A stretch of 15,980 nt of DNA from CAZBYL01 sp964496275 (GCA_964496275.1 CAZBYL010000050.1:1-15980); one strand, 5' to 3'. Positions 1-8,233 are shown, numbered from the stretch's first letter. The notes: generated by a model from the sequence alone, not told the origin. A program made the numbers and translations.

Positions 1-1
1 A

Positions 2-193
2 GATACGGAAGCTATGTTAAACACAGTGGCAGCAACATTTTCCAAGATATTACCGGAGCTGAAAAAACCGATAAAACCAACAAAATACGACATAGAAAAA
101 TTTGCTCTTTATGATACAAAATACCGCACATCAAACGGGCAAAATGGCGGCGGGATTACTTTCAAAAAATCACAATCAAAAACAATCTTTTAG
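2..193 (+). CDS. C-terminal fragment of an unidentified protein (5' end outside window)
   Basis: An open frame enters from the left edge (frame starting at base 2) and runs 63 codons to a TAG at 191-193. The visible part is rich in lysine and polar residues, with a glycine-rich stretch (NGGG) near the end, and shows no membrane segment or motif I recognise. The other two forward frames either stop earlier or look less protein-like. The stop lies 16 bases before a MITE-like repeat, so the natural C-terminus might have been altered by that insertion. I cannot name the family, and the length is short enough that chance openness in AT-rich DNA is not excluded. Confidence 0.4.
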   Translation, partial: DTEAMLNTVAATFSKILPELKKPIKPTKYDIEKFALYDTKYRTSNGQNGGGITFKKSQSKTIF

Positions 194-209
194 TATGTAA
201 AGTATTCTT

Positions 210-453
210 AAAGCCTTCCCCCTTTGTGGGCGGCCAGAGAGCCAAAACGATGCTTTTGCGTTTTGTGCGAATCGGCTGGTTGTTACACCCAGAAGGTGGC
301 AGAGCATGCTTTTGCTCTGACGGATGAGGGGTGCTTTTAGGTTTTAGGTTTTGGCTCTAACTTCCGGTAAAACTACAAAACCAAGGTCAAGTGCACCCCT
401 CATCCGTCTGCGGAAGAATCGTCCGCAGCCACCTTACCCTAAGAGAAGGCTTT
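210..453. repeat. MITE-like element with nested inverted repeats
   Basis: The element is bounded by a 9-bp terminal inverted repeat (AAAGCCTTC at 210-218, GAAGGCTTT at 445-453). Inside it, AAGGTGGC (293-300) pairs with GCCACCTT (428-435), and a perfect 16-bp repeat GACGGATGAGGGGTGC (319-334) pairs with its complement at 393-408. Each arm carries a small hairpin of its own: AGAGCA/TGCTCT at 301-318 and TGCGGA/TCCGCA at 409-427. The left arm holds an extra segment (about 219-292) with another hairpin, CAAAACG/CGTTTTG at 243-265. The wording (CCTTCCCC, AAGGTGGC, GGATGAGGGGTGC) resembles a family of short palindromic intergenic repeats I know from gut Clostridia. It encodes no transposase, so any mobility would need one in trans. 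Confidence 0.7.
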
Positions 454-933
454 TAGAACCAATGCCGGAAGGCTCGTCAATAGTTTATCTGTGGTACGTC
501 GGCAGAATGTCGATTCCCCGTAGGTAGTTTGTCAATCGTTTGTCCACACCATTAGATTAGTTCATGTACTCGTCTGTGTCGTAACGGTGTACTCGTCGCC
601 GGCCTTGTGATGTGTGATGCTGTTAGCGCAAAAAACGGAATCATGTTGCATTGGGTGCGTAATATTCAAGAGACCGAACAAAACACCGACAGATATTCCT
701 CAACCTTCTTATCAATCACGCAAGAACGCTACTTGCTCTTGTCCATGAGCTCACATTCGTGCAAAACATATCACCACAACCCGCATGATTTTACAATGTT
801 TCAGTATAGGATGGCGGGGCAACATGGCAGCTATTGCATATTGATGAAATAGCCTTTGCACTGCGGCAGCTCTATCCGTTGCGTAGGCGGAGATTTTTGC
901 AGTTCTGGGTCGTTATATTATGCAATACACAGG
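454..933. other. Non-coding stretch, no gene recognised
   Basis: I see no convincing gene between the MITE-like element and the stop codon of the regulator at 934. One open frame (607-852, +) lacks a ribosome binding site and gives an unfamiliar protein of odd composition. Short direct repeats occur (TGTACTCGTC twice near 564-595), and no clear intrinsic terminator for the regulator gene is visible. It may be decayed accessory DNA. Confidence 0.4.
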
Positions 934-3894
934 TTAGCAGTTCCATGTTGATAACCCCTGTGTTGCTTTAAATGATTCCCAGTACCATTCTTTACCCCTA
1001 CTAAGGAAGCTTGCACTAAAACCATCCGGGGGAGAATCAGCACAATCAAGCACTGACCACTTGCACCAGTACATAATACCTTCGCATACGCGGCAAGTTT
1101 TACCCTTTGTAATAATTTCGACGTTGAGCCAGTAATTTTCTGCAGAAGACCATTCTCCGGCTTTTGCCTTGATGTAACCAAGCATGGTATAAATTATCAC
1201 GCTATTTTGTACAATTGAATTTAGGTGCGCGCAATCAGAGCGAATCATATTGTATAGCCTCTCAGCTCTTAGAAGAATGGAAGACGCTTCACTATTCTCA
1301 CCAAGACGAATAAGACAGTAGGCCGCTTTCGCAAAGAAGACTGATTGGCCGCTGTGTAGAACCAAGGATTCTCCCATATACATGCAATTTTTAAAGTGAA
1401 TCAGCGCCGCGGCATAATCTCCCTTGGCTAAGTTAATATTGCCTTTTATATGTTCAACGGCAATGATAGAGGTTGTATAGCTACAGCCATCGTGCTCCAT
1501 CTTTTCAAAAAGGCGCACAGACATATTCAGAAGTTTCTCTGCTGATACATAGCTCCCGCGCATTACATTTGCCGTTGCGATAAATCTTATCGAAGTTCCA
1601 ATCCAAACGTGGTTATGGTTTAGCATTGCCAATTTAAATGTCTTCTTGGCAAACAAATCAAGCTTCCGAGCGTTATTGGTTTTCTGCGCAAGATAACATA
1701 ACTGTTCACATATTTCTATAATCAGCAATTCAAAATTAAGCCGCTCTGCTTTTACAAGAGCTTCGTTTAGTACGCCGCTGGCGCCGCTAAAGTCGCCTGT
1801 CCAGCATAAATAACCGCCTTCAAGAAGCATTAGCTGACATTCAAACGATGATATTTCTGCAGTTCTTCCGTTTTTACGTATTACTTTATCTAAAAGCCTT
1901 GATGCTTTGCCAAGCGCAGACGGGGTGTACTCGATATCGTCACTGGATGGGTTATACACTGCGATTTCTTGGTCACTTATGATAGGAGAAAGAACGTGGG
2001 TGCACCGGAAATGATTTCTTAATTCCAGCAATCTCCACTTAAGTTCTTTTATAGAAAGATTGGCTTGCTCTGAGTGGGATATTAACAATGAGTATTCTCG
2101 CCAGCTCATAGCTATATTGGACACGTTGTGTTCCATACAATCGATAAATTTTATATGAAGAGCTTTTTTAAGTGTTTCAGACATATTGGCTAAAAAATCT
2201 TCTCTAATTCTCGGATGAGTAAATGTGTAATAAACATAGCCACTTTCGTCCTTGTATTCTCTTACAAGCCCTTGCAGCTTGATATTCGTGTAACATTCGG
2301 CAAGAATAACAAGATCCAGATTCAGTATCTGTGAGAGTTGCAACATAGAAGCGCCATCGCCCAGAACTGCGATTGCATCCAGAAATAACCGATCAGTTTT
2401 GGATAATATTTCTGCTCTGTATAGGAAACGACTTTCGGTATTTTGCACAATGCTGTCGGTATCTTCACCTAAATTACTTAGAATTTCATTTATAAAAAAT
2501 GGGTTGCCTTCTGTTTTTGAATAGATGTCATCCAAATGGGAATCTGTCCATTCAAAATCAGGTTTTAATTTTTTACATATAAGCTTTGTTTCTTCTCTCG
2601 TAAAGCGGTTTAGAGTGATCTCAAGCTTCCTAAATGTCTCCCCTATGAAACCTACCCTGTGCATAAAAAGGCTTTTAGCCTCCTCGTAACCACTGATAAT
2701 TATGTATCTGGGAGATTCTTTGTTCCATATAACTGCCTCCAGAATCATCCACGACGAACTGTCCATCCACTGTATATTTTCTACAACAAGCAAGGAATTA
2801 TTATTGTGACTTGCACATCTCTTAACAAGCATCTGAACTATAAAAGGAATATTTTTCTCTGTAAGATATTCACACTCTCCGTTAAAATCATCTGTACCCT
2901 CGTGTAAAAACTTAAGGACAGAAGATAAGGGTCTGTTAAGTTCTTCCTGATAACATTTTATCCTATTAGACTTCCATCCAATATTCGCAAGCCGACTCGT
3001 CACGTCTGTTATCAATGAATTTTTACCAATTCCCTCCTCTCCCCAGATAAATACTGAAGACGGTAAATCTGTGTCAACACAAACGTCCTCACTCATAAAG
3101 GCAAGTATTCTGACAAGCTCATTTGTTCTTAACAATGGGTTTTCATCGGTGGGAAGCCGCAACGCCTTAACTCCGGCGGTTGCCGCACTACATGCGGCAG
3201 ACGAAGCGGGATCATTAAATGGCATCTCTATTCCAAGATCACGCTCCACATTTTTTGAAAATCTTTTAGCTGCCATAGCCGCTTCAATCTTTTTGTCAGC
3301 TTTTATATAGAGACGAACCAGCTCCCCATTGACAACTTCGTCATATGGCTCATATTGAGCAAGGAGTTCATAACACTTTATTGCATCGTTCAAGGCACAC
3401 TGAGAATCGGCCTGCAGCATACGAACTGACCTCTTTTTTACATTCTCCACCAGTAAAGATCTGTAAAATTCTCGTTTGTTCCTCAGCCACTCTTCAAACA
3501 TAGGGATATCGTCTAATCTCGGTAAGTTCATATACCCGTCAAACATACGATCAAGGGTCGCAATGTCTATGGTCATCACATTCTCTAGCAAATCAATATC
3601 ACTATCAATAATTACATCTTTGGCAATTGTTAAAAAACCATGTTCGGCAACAATTATTGGAACTATTGTGCGAATACAACAAAGAGCATTATTAAGATTC
3701 CTCTTACCTGAATCATATGTTTTTTCGCTCCATAAAAGCGCGATAACTTCGTCACGTGATATATGTTTTTCCTCTAACACGAGCATCGCCAACACTTTTG
3801 CCTTGAGGAATGGAAACTTTACTTTCCCAGTGCCATCAAAGATGTCCGGTTCTCCAAGAAATTTTACATAATAATGAAGCCTTCCAGACACCAT
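934..3894 (-). CDS. SARP/BTAD-type transcriptional regulator with STAND-like ATPase and helical repeats
   Basis: A protein of 986 residues. The N-terminus (about residues 5-80) looks like an OmpR/SARP winged helix, followed by a bacterial transcriptional activator (BTAD) helical domain at about 115-225. An ATPase domain starts near 260, with a P-loop GEEGIGKNSL (285-294) and a Walker B-like VVENIQWMD (370-378). The C-terminal half is helical and TPR-like. The start was set at 3894, not at the upstream ATG at 3969, because AAGGAG (3903-3908) sits 8 bases before it. The Walker A Ser/Thr is Asn292, and the first acidic Walker B position is Glu-Asn, so nucleotide handling may be altered. Such proteins sense a signal through the ATPase/repeat part and activate promoters. 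It lies directly downstream of the corrinoid methyltransferase operon on the same strand, separated by a terminator and 390 bases, so it is a candidate regulator of it. Family call is confident; target is inference. Confidence 0.85.
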   Translation of the reverse strand: MVSGRLHYYVKFLGEPDIFDGTGKVKFPFLKAKVLAMLVLEEKHISRDEVIALLWSEKTYDSGKRNLNNALCCIRTIVPIIVAEHGFLTIAKDVIIDSDIDLLENVMTIDIATLDRMFDGYMNLPRLDDIPMFEEWLRNKREFYRSLLVENVKKRSVRMLQADSQCALNDAIKCYELLAQYEPYDEVVNGELVRLYIKADKKIEAAMAAKRFSKNVERDLGIEMPFNDPASSAACSAATAGVKALRLPTDENPLLRTNELVRILAFMSEDVCVDTDLPSSVFIWGEEGIGKNSLITDVTSRLANIGWKSNRIKCYQEELNRPLSSVLKFLHEGTDDFNGECEYLTEKNIPFIVQMLVKRCASHNNNSLLVVENIQWMDSSSWMILEAVIWNKESPRYIIISGYEEAKSLFMHRVGFIGETFRKLEITLNRFTREETKLICKKLKPDFEWTDSHLDDIYSKTEGNPFFINEILSNLGEDTDSIVQNTESRFLYRAEILSKTDRLFLDAIAVLGDGASMLQLSQILNLDLVILAECYTNIKLQGLVREYKDESGYVYYTFTHPRIREDFLANMSETLKKALHIKFIDCMEHNVSNIAMSWREYSLLISHSEQANLSIKELKWRLLELRNHFRCTHVLSPIISDQEIAVYNPSSDDIEYTPSALGKASRLLDKVIRKNGRTAEISSFECQLMLLEGGYLCWTGDFSGASGVLNEALVKAERLNFELLIIEICEQLCYLAQKTNNARKLDLFAKKTFKLAMLNHNHVWIGTSIRFIATANVMRGSYVSAEKLLNMSVRLFEKMEHDGCSYTTSIIAVEHIKGNINLAKGDYAAALIHFKNCMYMGESLVLHSGQSVFFAKAAYCLIRLGENSEASSILLRAERLYNMIRSDCAHLNSIVQNSVIIYTMLGYIKAKAGEWSSAENYWLNVEIITKGKTCRVCEGIMYWCKWSVLDCADSPPDGFSASFLSRGKEWYWESFKATQGLSTWNC

Positions 3895-4285
3895 AAAAAC
3901 CACTCCTTGATTACAGAGATAGACAACTATCAACAGTGCGTATTTGAAGAAAACTATTACACTATACAAATAACCCTAAAGATAAAGACACCATATTTAC
4001 ATATATTGACCCAGCATATGTAATATACCTATGCTTATACACTAAGTACCATATTTAAGAATTTACAACTTATTATACACATTAACTAAAATTATATTAA
4101 CATCACAACTTATACTTTTAACAGAATCACCACAAATGCGTCATATTGGTAGCGTCACGAAATAATATGAACATATTTGTGGTCCCTATCTCGCACCAAT
4201 AAAATGAGGAATCACGTGCATAAGTCTGTATATTGTACAACACACAGCAAGAACTAGAAACTGCGCGCTATAGCAATAAGAGAAA
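3895..4285. other. AT-rich intergenic region upstream of the regulator, with a candidate operator
   Basis: About 390 bases with no gene. It should hold the promoter of the regulator (read leftwards), but I could not pair a good -35 with a -10. An 8-bp inverted repeat TTACATAT (3997-4004) / ATATGTAA (4016-4023) with an 11-base spacer is a possible operator. The 10-mer ACCATATTTA occurs twice (3990-3999 and 4048-4057). Confidence 0.35.
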
Positions 4286-4318
4286 GATTCCGGTGTAAAG
4301 ATATATAAACACCGGAAT
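4272..4318 (-). terminator. Intrinsic terminator of the methyltransferase/symporter operon
   Basis: On the minus strand, downstream of the symporter stop, a 10-bp stem (TTCCGGTGT at 4288-4296 with ACACCGGAA at 4309-4317, plus one A-T pair) closes a 12-base AT loop. It is followed by the T-rich run TCTTTCTCTTATT. It separates the operon from the regulator gene. Confidence 0.65.
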
Positions 4319-4363
4319 TCTTTGCTATAAATCTAAATTCTGACACCAACTTTTTAACGACGT

Positions 4364-5776
4364 CTATTTTGCATTCTTTCTTGCTGCAATATCTTTCATA
4401 TAATATTTACCCGGAGTATTGAAAAATTCTTTTACAAGGACAAGAACTTCGCCATTCATTAAAAGGATTCCCAACATACTTGGCAGTATCATGAAAGCAA
4501 AAAATAAATCCATGAATGGCCATAATATTTCCGCATCCCAGAAGGTACCTGAGAATATGCAGCCTATAAAAACGCACCTCATGAAAACAGAAAATTTGTA
4601 GCCCCCTAAGAATTCAGCCTGTTTTTCACCGTACCACGAGTATGCAAGAATTGACGTCCACGCGAAAAGGGTAAGACTAACAGCAACAAATATCCCGCCC
4701 AAAGATCCCAATTCTGCGGAAAAGGCGACAGTTGTAAGAACGGATGCCTTTTCAGCAACATCTGGAGCCATCCATACGCCGGAAACAAGTATGGCAAAAG
4801 CCGTACATGAACAAACAACTACGGTATCAAGAAAGACTTCCATTGCAGCATAAAATCCCTGACGAACAGGATGGTCTGTAATGGCAGTTGAATGTGCGAC
4901 TGCAGCGGTTCCATCTCCTGCCTGATTTGAATACGCACCCCGAGCAAGTCCCCAACGCATTGCCGTGGCAATTGACGCACCTGCAAATCCTCCGACAGCC
5001 GCTGTCGGGGTAAAAGCATACTGGAATATCATCGCTATAACACCCGGTAGTTCTTTAATATTCAATATCACAACGATAAAAGCTACAAGTACGTAAAGAC
5101 CGGCCATACTTGGAACTACCTTCGCAGCAATAGAACCTATTCTTTTTACTTCACCAAAAAGACACACCCCTGCAGTGACAGTGATAATCGCACCAACAAG
5201 GTATTTATTTAAAGCAAATGTCTCGTTTAGTGCCCCAACAATAGAATTACACTGCACCATACAATCTGCAAAACACTGACCAACAAGCGCACAAGCATAA
5301 AATGCGCCTAACCAACCTAAATGGTATTTTTTTAATCCCGCAGACAGATAATATTGAGCACCACCAACATAGTCGCCTTTTTCATTTTTTATTCTATATT
5401 TTTGTCCCAACACTACCTCCGCAAACTTTGTGCTCATTCCTACAATTGCCAATAGCCACATCCAAAAGACTGCTCCCGGGCCTCCCCATGCAATCGCAAG
5501 TCCGACACCAACTATATTGCCTGCCCCAACTGTGTTTGCAAGTGCTGTAGACAGAGCTTGAATAGGTTTAAGAGTTCCAATTGCAGCATCGTCATCTTCA
5601 GACTTATCAAAGATTTTGCCCATGGTTTGTCCCCAAATATATTGAAAATGTCTTATTTGTACAAACCCCAGACGCGCCATCACAAAAACGCCGCCCATAC
5701 CAAGGATATAAAGCATTGGGTCTCCCCATATCCAGCCGGAAAATCCTAAAATACACTTCATGATAAAATCGCCCAT
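4364..5776 (-). CDS. AGCS-family sodium:amino acid (alanine/glycine-type) symporter
   Basis: A 470-residue, strongly hydrophobic inner-membrane protein of normal family length (450-480). Family hallmarks are present: the unwound helix motif VGAGNIVGV (83-91), then GGPGAVFWMW (98-107) and GMSTKFAE (113-120), and later RGAYSNQAGDG (279-289) and DHPVRQGF (301-308). Members import small amino acids with Na+. In characterised members the late motif is usually SNEAG; here it reads SNQAG (Q285), which could change substrate choice. The ATG at 5776 is preceded by AAAGGGGGAA at a usable distance; a second ATG at 5761 has no ribosome site. It is third in the operon after the corrinoid protein and methyltransferase, so its cargo is plausibly the methylated substrate or the demethylated product. 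The stop codon is TAG. Family is clear; the substrate is inference. Confidence 0.92.
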   Translation of the reverse strand: MGDFIMKCILGFSGWIWGDPMLYILGMGGVFVMARLGFVQIRHFQYIWGQTMGKIFDKSEDDDAAIGTLKPIQALSTALANTVGAGNIVGVGLAIAWGGPGAVFWMWLLAIVGMSTKFAEVVLGQKYRIKNEKGDYVGGAQYYLSAGLKKYHLGWLGAFYACALVGQCFADCMVQCNSIVGALNETFALNKYLVGAIITVTAGVCLFGEVKRIGSIAAKVVPSMAGLYVLVAFIVVILNIKELPGVIAMIFQYAFTPTAAVGGFAGASIATAMRWGLARGAYSNQAGDGTAAVAHSTAITDHPVRQGFYAAMEVFLDTVVVCSCTAFAILVSGVWMAPDVAEKASVLTTVAFSAELGSLGGIFVAVSLTLFAWTSILAYSWYGEKQAEFLGGYKFSVFMRCVFIGCIFSGTFWDAEILWPFMDLFFAFMILPSMLGILLMNGEVLVLVKEFFNTPGKYYMKDIAARKNAK

Positions 5777-5847
5777 CTCAAACTTCCCCCTTTAATATTC
5801 TAATTACAAGGCTCCGTAATATAGAAACGATTTTGACTAACTCTAAG

Positions 5848-5891
5848 TGACATAGGTGCAAAAAGTAGCGGATAATTATGCACCTATGTCA
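5848..5891 (-). promoter_or_regulatory. Long hairpin between methyltransferase and symporter genes
   Basis: A perfect 12-bp inverted repeat, GACATAGGTGCA (5849-5860) and TGCACCTATGTC (5879-5890), extended by one T-A pair, with an 18-base loop. It begins 9 bases past the methyltransferase stop. No T-run follows on the minus strand, so it is not a textbook terminator. It could be an mRNA-stabilising or processing element that sets symporter expression relative to the enzyme genes, or an operator. Confidence 0.55.
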
Positions 5892-5899
5892 TGCTTATT

Positions 5900-7291
5900 T
5901 TAAAAACTATACTTAATACCAATATCAGAAAGTTCTTTCTTTATTTTTTTGTACTGTGCTACAAATTCAGGTCTTGGGACAACTTTTTCCATGTCGTATA
6001 CTTCTTGTATTTTGTATCCATAATTATCTTTTGGAATAGATTCTTCATATTTATCAAGCAATATCAATGCTATTTCGTTTGCATCCTTTCTGCTCATTCT
6101 GCTGCTGTATGATGCCAAGGCTGTCTCCATGAAAAGGCGAGATTCGAGCGGAGTGGCTCTGTCGCAGAACTTGTTGCGGCAAGTACCTGCTCCCCAAATA
6201 TTGGCTCCTGACGATTCGACTACAACAGCATGTGCTGCGGCTTCATAGTAAACAAGATCAGTTCCGGGGCCGGCATTGGCAAACAGACTCTCAAGGAAAA
6301 TGAGATTTGAATTACGTGACACTGCTTGGGAATTGACGGATAGAATCCAAAGCATTTCCTTACCCGTGTTGGTCTGCCACCTCATATGGAATGGGAAACA
6401 TAAACTCCACTGAGCTCCGTAGAGACATGCGCCCTGTATATTGTAAACTGTCTGTAATACGGCAGTGCCTTCCGGACTCCCAGCATATCCGCCTAACATT
6501 GCACCGCAAAGGTTGCCGAACACATTACCGTATGAACGATAGTGCATCGCTTTATTAAGCATTGCATCGTTGGTGGTAAGCTCTGTAAGAATCGAAACCA
6601 TTCTTCCATCCATATGGGACGGTCTTACTCCCCATGCTGCATTCGCGGCTGCTATTTGGGCTTGATCAGTTTCTGCTGTCCCTACTGAAACTGAGTATAT
6701 ATCAGGTTTGCCTACGAGACGCATTGCATCACGAAGATTCATTGCGTGCTCCATTGCACCGGCAATTTCGGAAGGAGAGTTTGAACGTATTTTATTCCCC
6801 ATAAAATCTTCAAGCAGGGGGGCACATAAACCGTCTATCAGAGGTTCTTTAAGATAGGCCATACAAGCCCTCTTATGGATATCGGAGCTGTAGCTCATGT
6901 CTGGACTAAACAGTAAAAATGGACGTGTCTTTGAATCCTCAACATTTCTGGTGCTTATTACTCTTTGGTCATGTCCTGCCCCTACGAAATAACTGGGCTG
7001 ACAAGTACCGAGGACTTCACGTACTTCTTCTTCCGAGAATTCCATAACCCTGTGCGTATCTTGGTGGTATACACCCACATTAACAAAAAATTCCACTGCG
7101 GCATTCCACACAGAATCTGCCAGAGAATCATCCATATTTACAGCACTTTTTCTATCCCATACGATATTGTATTTTTTTAGAACACGCCTCATCTCGGGAA
7201 TAAAACGCTCCATCATATAGGTATTCTGATCTTTGCAAAAAGGACCTGTTTGAGCTTTTTCAAAAACTTCCCACATTCTGAACGTAGACAT
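5900..7291 (-). CDS. mtmB-like: MtmB-family corrinoid methyltransferase lacking pyrrolysine
   Basis: A 463-residue homologue of monomethylamine methyltransferase MtmB (458 residues in Methanosarcina). Shared landmarks include DTHR (78-81, in VYHQDTHR), VGAGHD (103-108), GGYAG (267-271), HMRW (302-305), AGPGTD (340-345) and a matching C-terminus with VYDMEKVVPRPEF. MtmB demethylates methylamine and passes the methyl group to a corrinoid protein using pyrrolysine 202, encoded by TAG. Here no in-frame TAG exists, and the ungapped alignment GRPGMGV(Pyl) to GKPDIYSV puts Val201 (GTT, 6689-6691) at that site. By my recollection of MtmB, Glu259 and Gln333 also align to non-conserved residues (about Leu261, Ser335). 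The start at 7291 has a strong AAGGAGG (7301-7307) and matches the MtmB N-terminus. The corrinoid protein gene lies 57 bases upstream. The fold is secure; the substrate is probably not methylamine, but that is inference. Confidence 0.88.
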   Translation of the reverse strand: MSTFRMWEVFEKAQTGPFCKDQNTYMMERFIPEMRRVLKKYNIVWDRKSAVNMDDSLADSVWNAAVEFFVNVGVYHQDTHRVMEFSEEEVREVLGTCQPSYFVGAGHDQRVISTRNVEDSKTRPFLLFSPDMSYSSDIHKRACMAYLKEPLIDGLCAPLLEDFMGNKIRSNSPSEIAGAMEHAMNLRDAMRLVGKPDIYSVSVGTAETDQAQIAAANAAWGVRPSHMDGRMVSILTELTTNDAMLNKAMHYRSYGNVFGNLCGAMLGGYAGSPEGTAVLQTVYNIQGACLYGAQWSLCFPFHMRWQTNTGKEMLWILSVNSQAVSRNSNLIFLESLFANAGPGTDLVYYEAAAHAVVVESSGANIWGAGTCRNKFCDRATPLESRLFMETALASYSSRMSRKDANEIALILLDKYEESIPKDNYGYKIQEVYDMEKVVPRPEFVAQYKKIKKELSDIGIKYSF

Positions 7292-7348
7292 AGTAAAATA
7301 TCCTCCTTAAAGTAGCTTCTATAAAATTAAACTAAAAGTTTACCGCTA

Positions 7349-7978
7349 TTAGCCGAGAATCTTCTTAAGTTTCGCTGCGCACTCGAATGCATCGAATGAC
7401 CACACATCGGCTCCGATGCGCTCTGCCCATTCAACTGATGTCGGGGCTCCGCCTACGCACACAAGGTACTTGCCCTTATCGCCCGCATCGGCGACCATCT
7501 TTATGAACTCTTCCTGTCCGGGCATTGTGGTTGTCATAAGTGCGGAAAGTCCTACTACGTCAGCCTTCTCTTTGCGTGCTGCTTCGAGGTATGCAACCGG
7601 GTCTACGTCTGCGCCGAGGTCAACTACGTTAAATCCGTTAGCCTGGAGAACTATGCCGACGATGTTCTTGCCTATGTCGTGGTAGTCGCCCTTAACTGTT
7701 CCGACGATAACCGTCTTGGCCGCTGCGCCCTCTGTTGCGGAGACGAGGTGTTCTTTGAGGACATCCATAATCTGCATGAAAGCATCGCCCGCGATCATAA
7801 GGTCGGGAAGGAAAACTTCGAAATTCTCAAACTTCTGTCCGAGAACAGCCATCTCGTCCGTAAGTCCGTTCATAATTTCCTGTGCCGGAGTACCCTTATC
7901 CATTACCTCTTTGACAAGTGCTACCGCTGCTTCTCCTTCTCCGTCTACCATGTACTGACGAATCTGTGCTATTGACAT
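7349..7978 (-). CDS. mtmC-like: Corrinoid protein of the MtmC/MttC type (methyl carrier)
   Basis: A 209-residue cytoplasmic methyl carrier, close to the usual 210-220. Residues 1-85 form the helical cap domain and 88-209 the Rossmann-like cobalamin domain. The base-off/His-on signature is complete: DYHDIG (98-103) with His100 as the predicted lower cobalt ligand, SAL (145-147) and GG (176-177). In known systems a substrate-specific methyltransferase methylates its Co(I) and a second enzyme moves the methyl to coenzyme M or tetrahydrofolate. The start was set at the ATG at 7978, not the GTG at 7984: GGAGG (7987-7991) lies 8 bases from the ATG but only 2 from the GTG. It is first in the operon with the MtmB-family enzyme and symporter. 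No second methyltransferase or reductive activase (RamA-type) is visible in the window. Confidence 0.93.
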   Translation of the reverse strand: MSIAQIRQYMVDGEGEAAVALVKEVMDKGTPAQEIMNGLTDEMAVLGQKFENFEVFLPDLMIAGDAFMQIMDVLKEHLVSATEGAAAKTVIVGTVKGDYHDIGKNIVGIVLQANGFNVVDLGADVDPVAYLEAARKEKADVVGLSALMTTTMPGQEEFIKMVADAGDKGKYLVCVGGAPTSVEWAERIGADVWSFDAFECAAKLKKILG

Positions 7979-8145
7979 ACTCACTACCTCCGTAAAATAG
8001 AATTATCAAAATAAATTCAACATTTGCTATGCTTGAAATAATACCTTTATAAAATAAAATTTCTGCAAAAACAGGAGAAATTTTAAATAAATCAACATAA
8101 AAAATTAAAATATAAATATTATTTTTTTATCTCTCTGCTTAGTTG

Positions 8146-8181
8146 ATTTTTTGTTTCAGTGATAGAATTGTCAAATTGACA
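8146..8181. promoter_or_regulatory. Palindrome in the divergent control region of the corrinoid operon and EamA gene
   Basis: TGTCAA-A-TTGACA (8169-8181) is a 13-base palindrome. Read leftwards, its first half is a consensus TTGACA -35 box, with a weak AAAAAT -10 at 8146-8151 after 17 bases; this would give the operon a leader of about 160 bases. That AT-rich leader also holds the pair AAATCAAC (8089-8096) / GTTGATTT (8142-8149). The second half is TTGACA on the + strand, but no good + strand -10 follows. The palindrome could be an operator. No cobalamin riboswitch was recognised. Confidence 0.35.
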
Positions 8182-8233
8182 CATGCAGTGCACCGTCTTT
8201 CTGCTAAATATTAGTTATGGGAGTTGTCTCGAA

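Noticed and set aside
607..852. 81-codon open frame on the + strand
   Set aside because: No ribosome binding site, unfamiliar composition and no recognisable motif; it lies in a stretch that looks non-coding.
3895..4285. tRNA or small RNA gene in the AT-rich gap
   Set aside because: No cloverleaf, no T-loop GGTTCGA-like sequence and no compact GC-rich fold found.
4364..4366. Amber stop of the symporter as a possible pyrrolysine codon
   Set aside because: The protein is already at normal family length, readthrough would add only about 12 residues, and no pyrrolysine genes or amber-decoding tRNA are visible here.
7985..8182. Possible cobalamin riboswitch before the corrinoid operon
   Set aside because: The leader is AT-rich and I could not find the conserved B12-box or the multi-helix core; only a long-range 8-bp pairing is seen.
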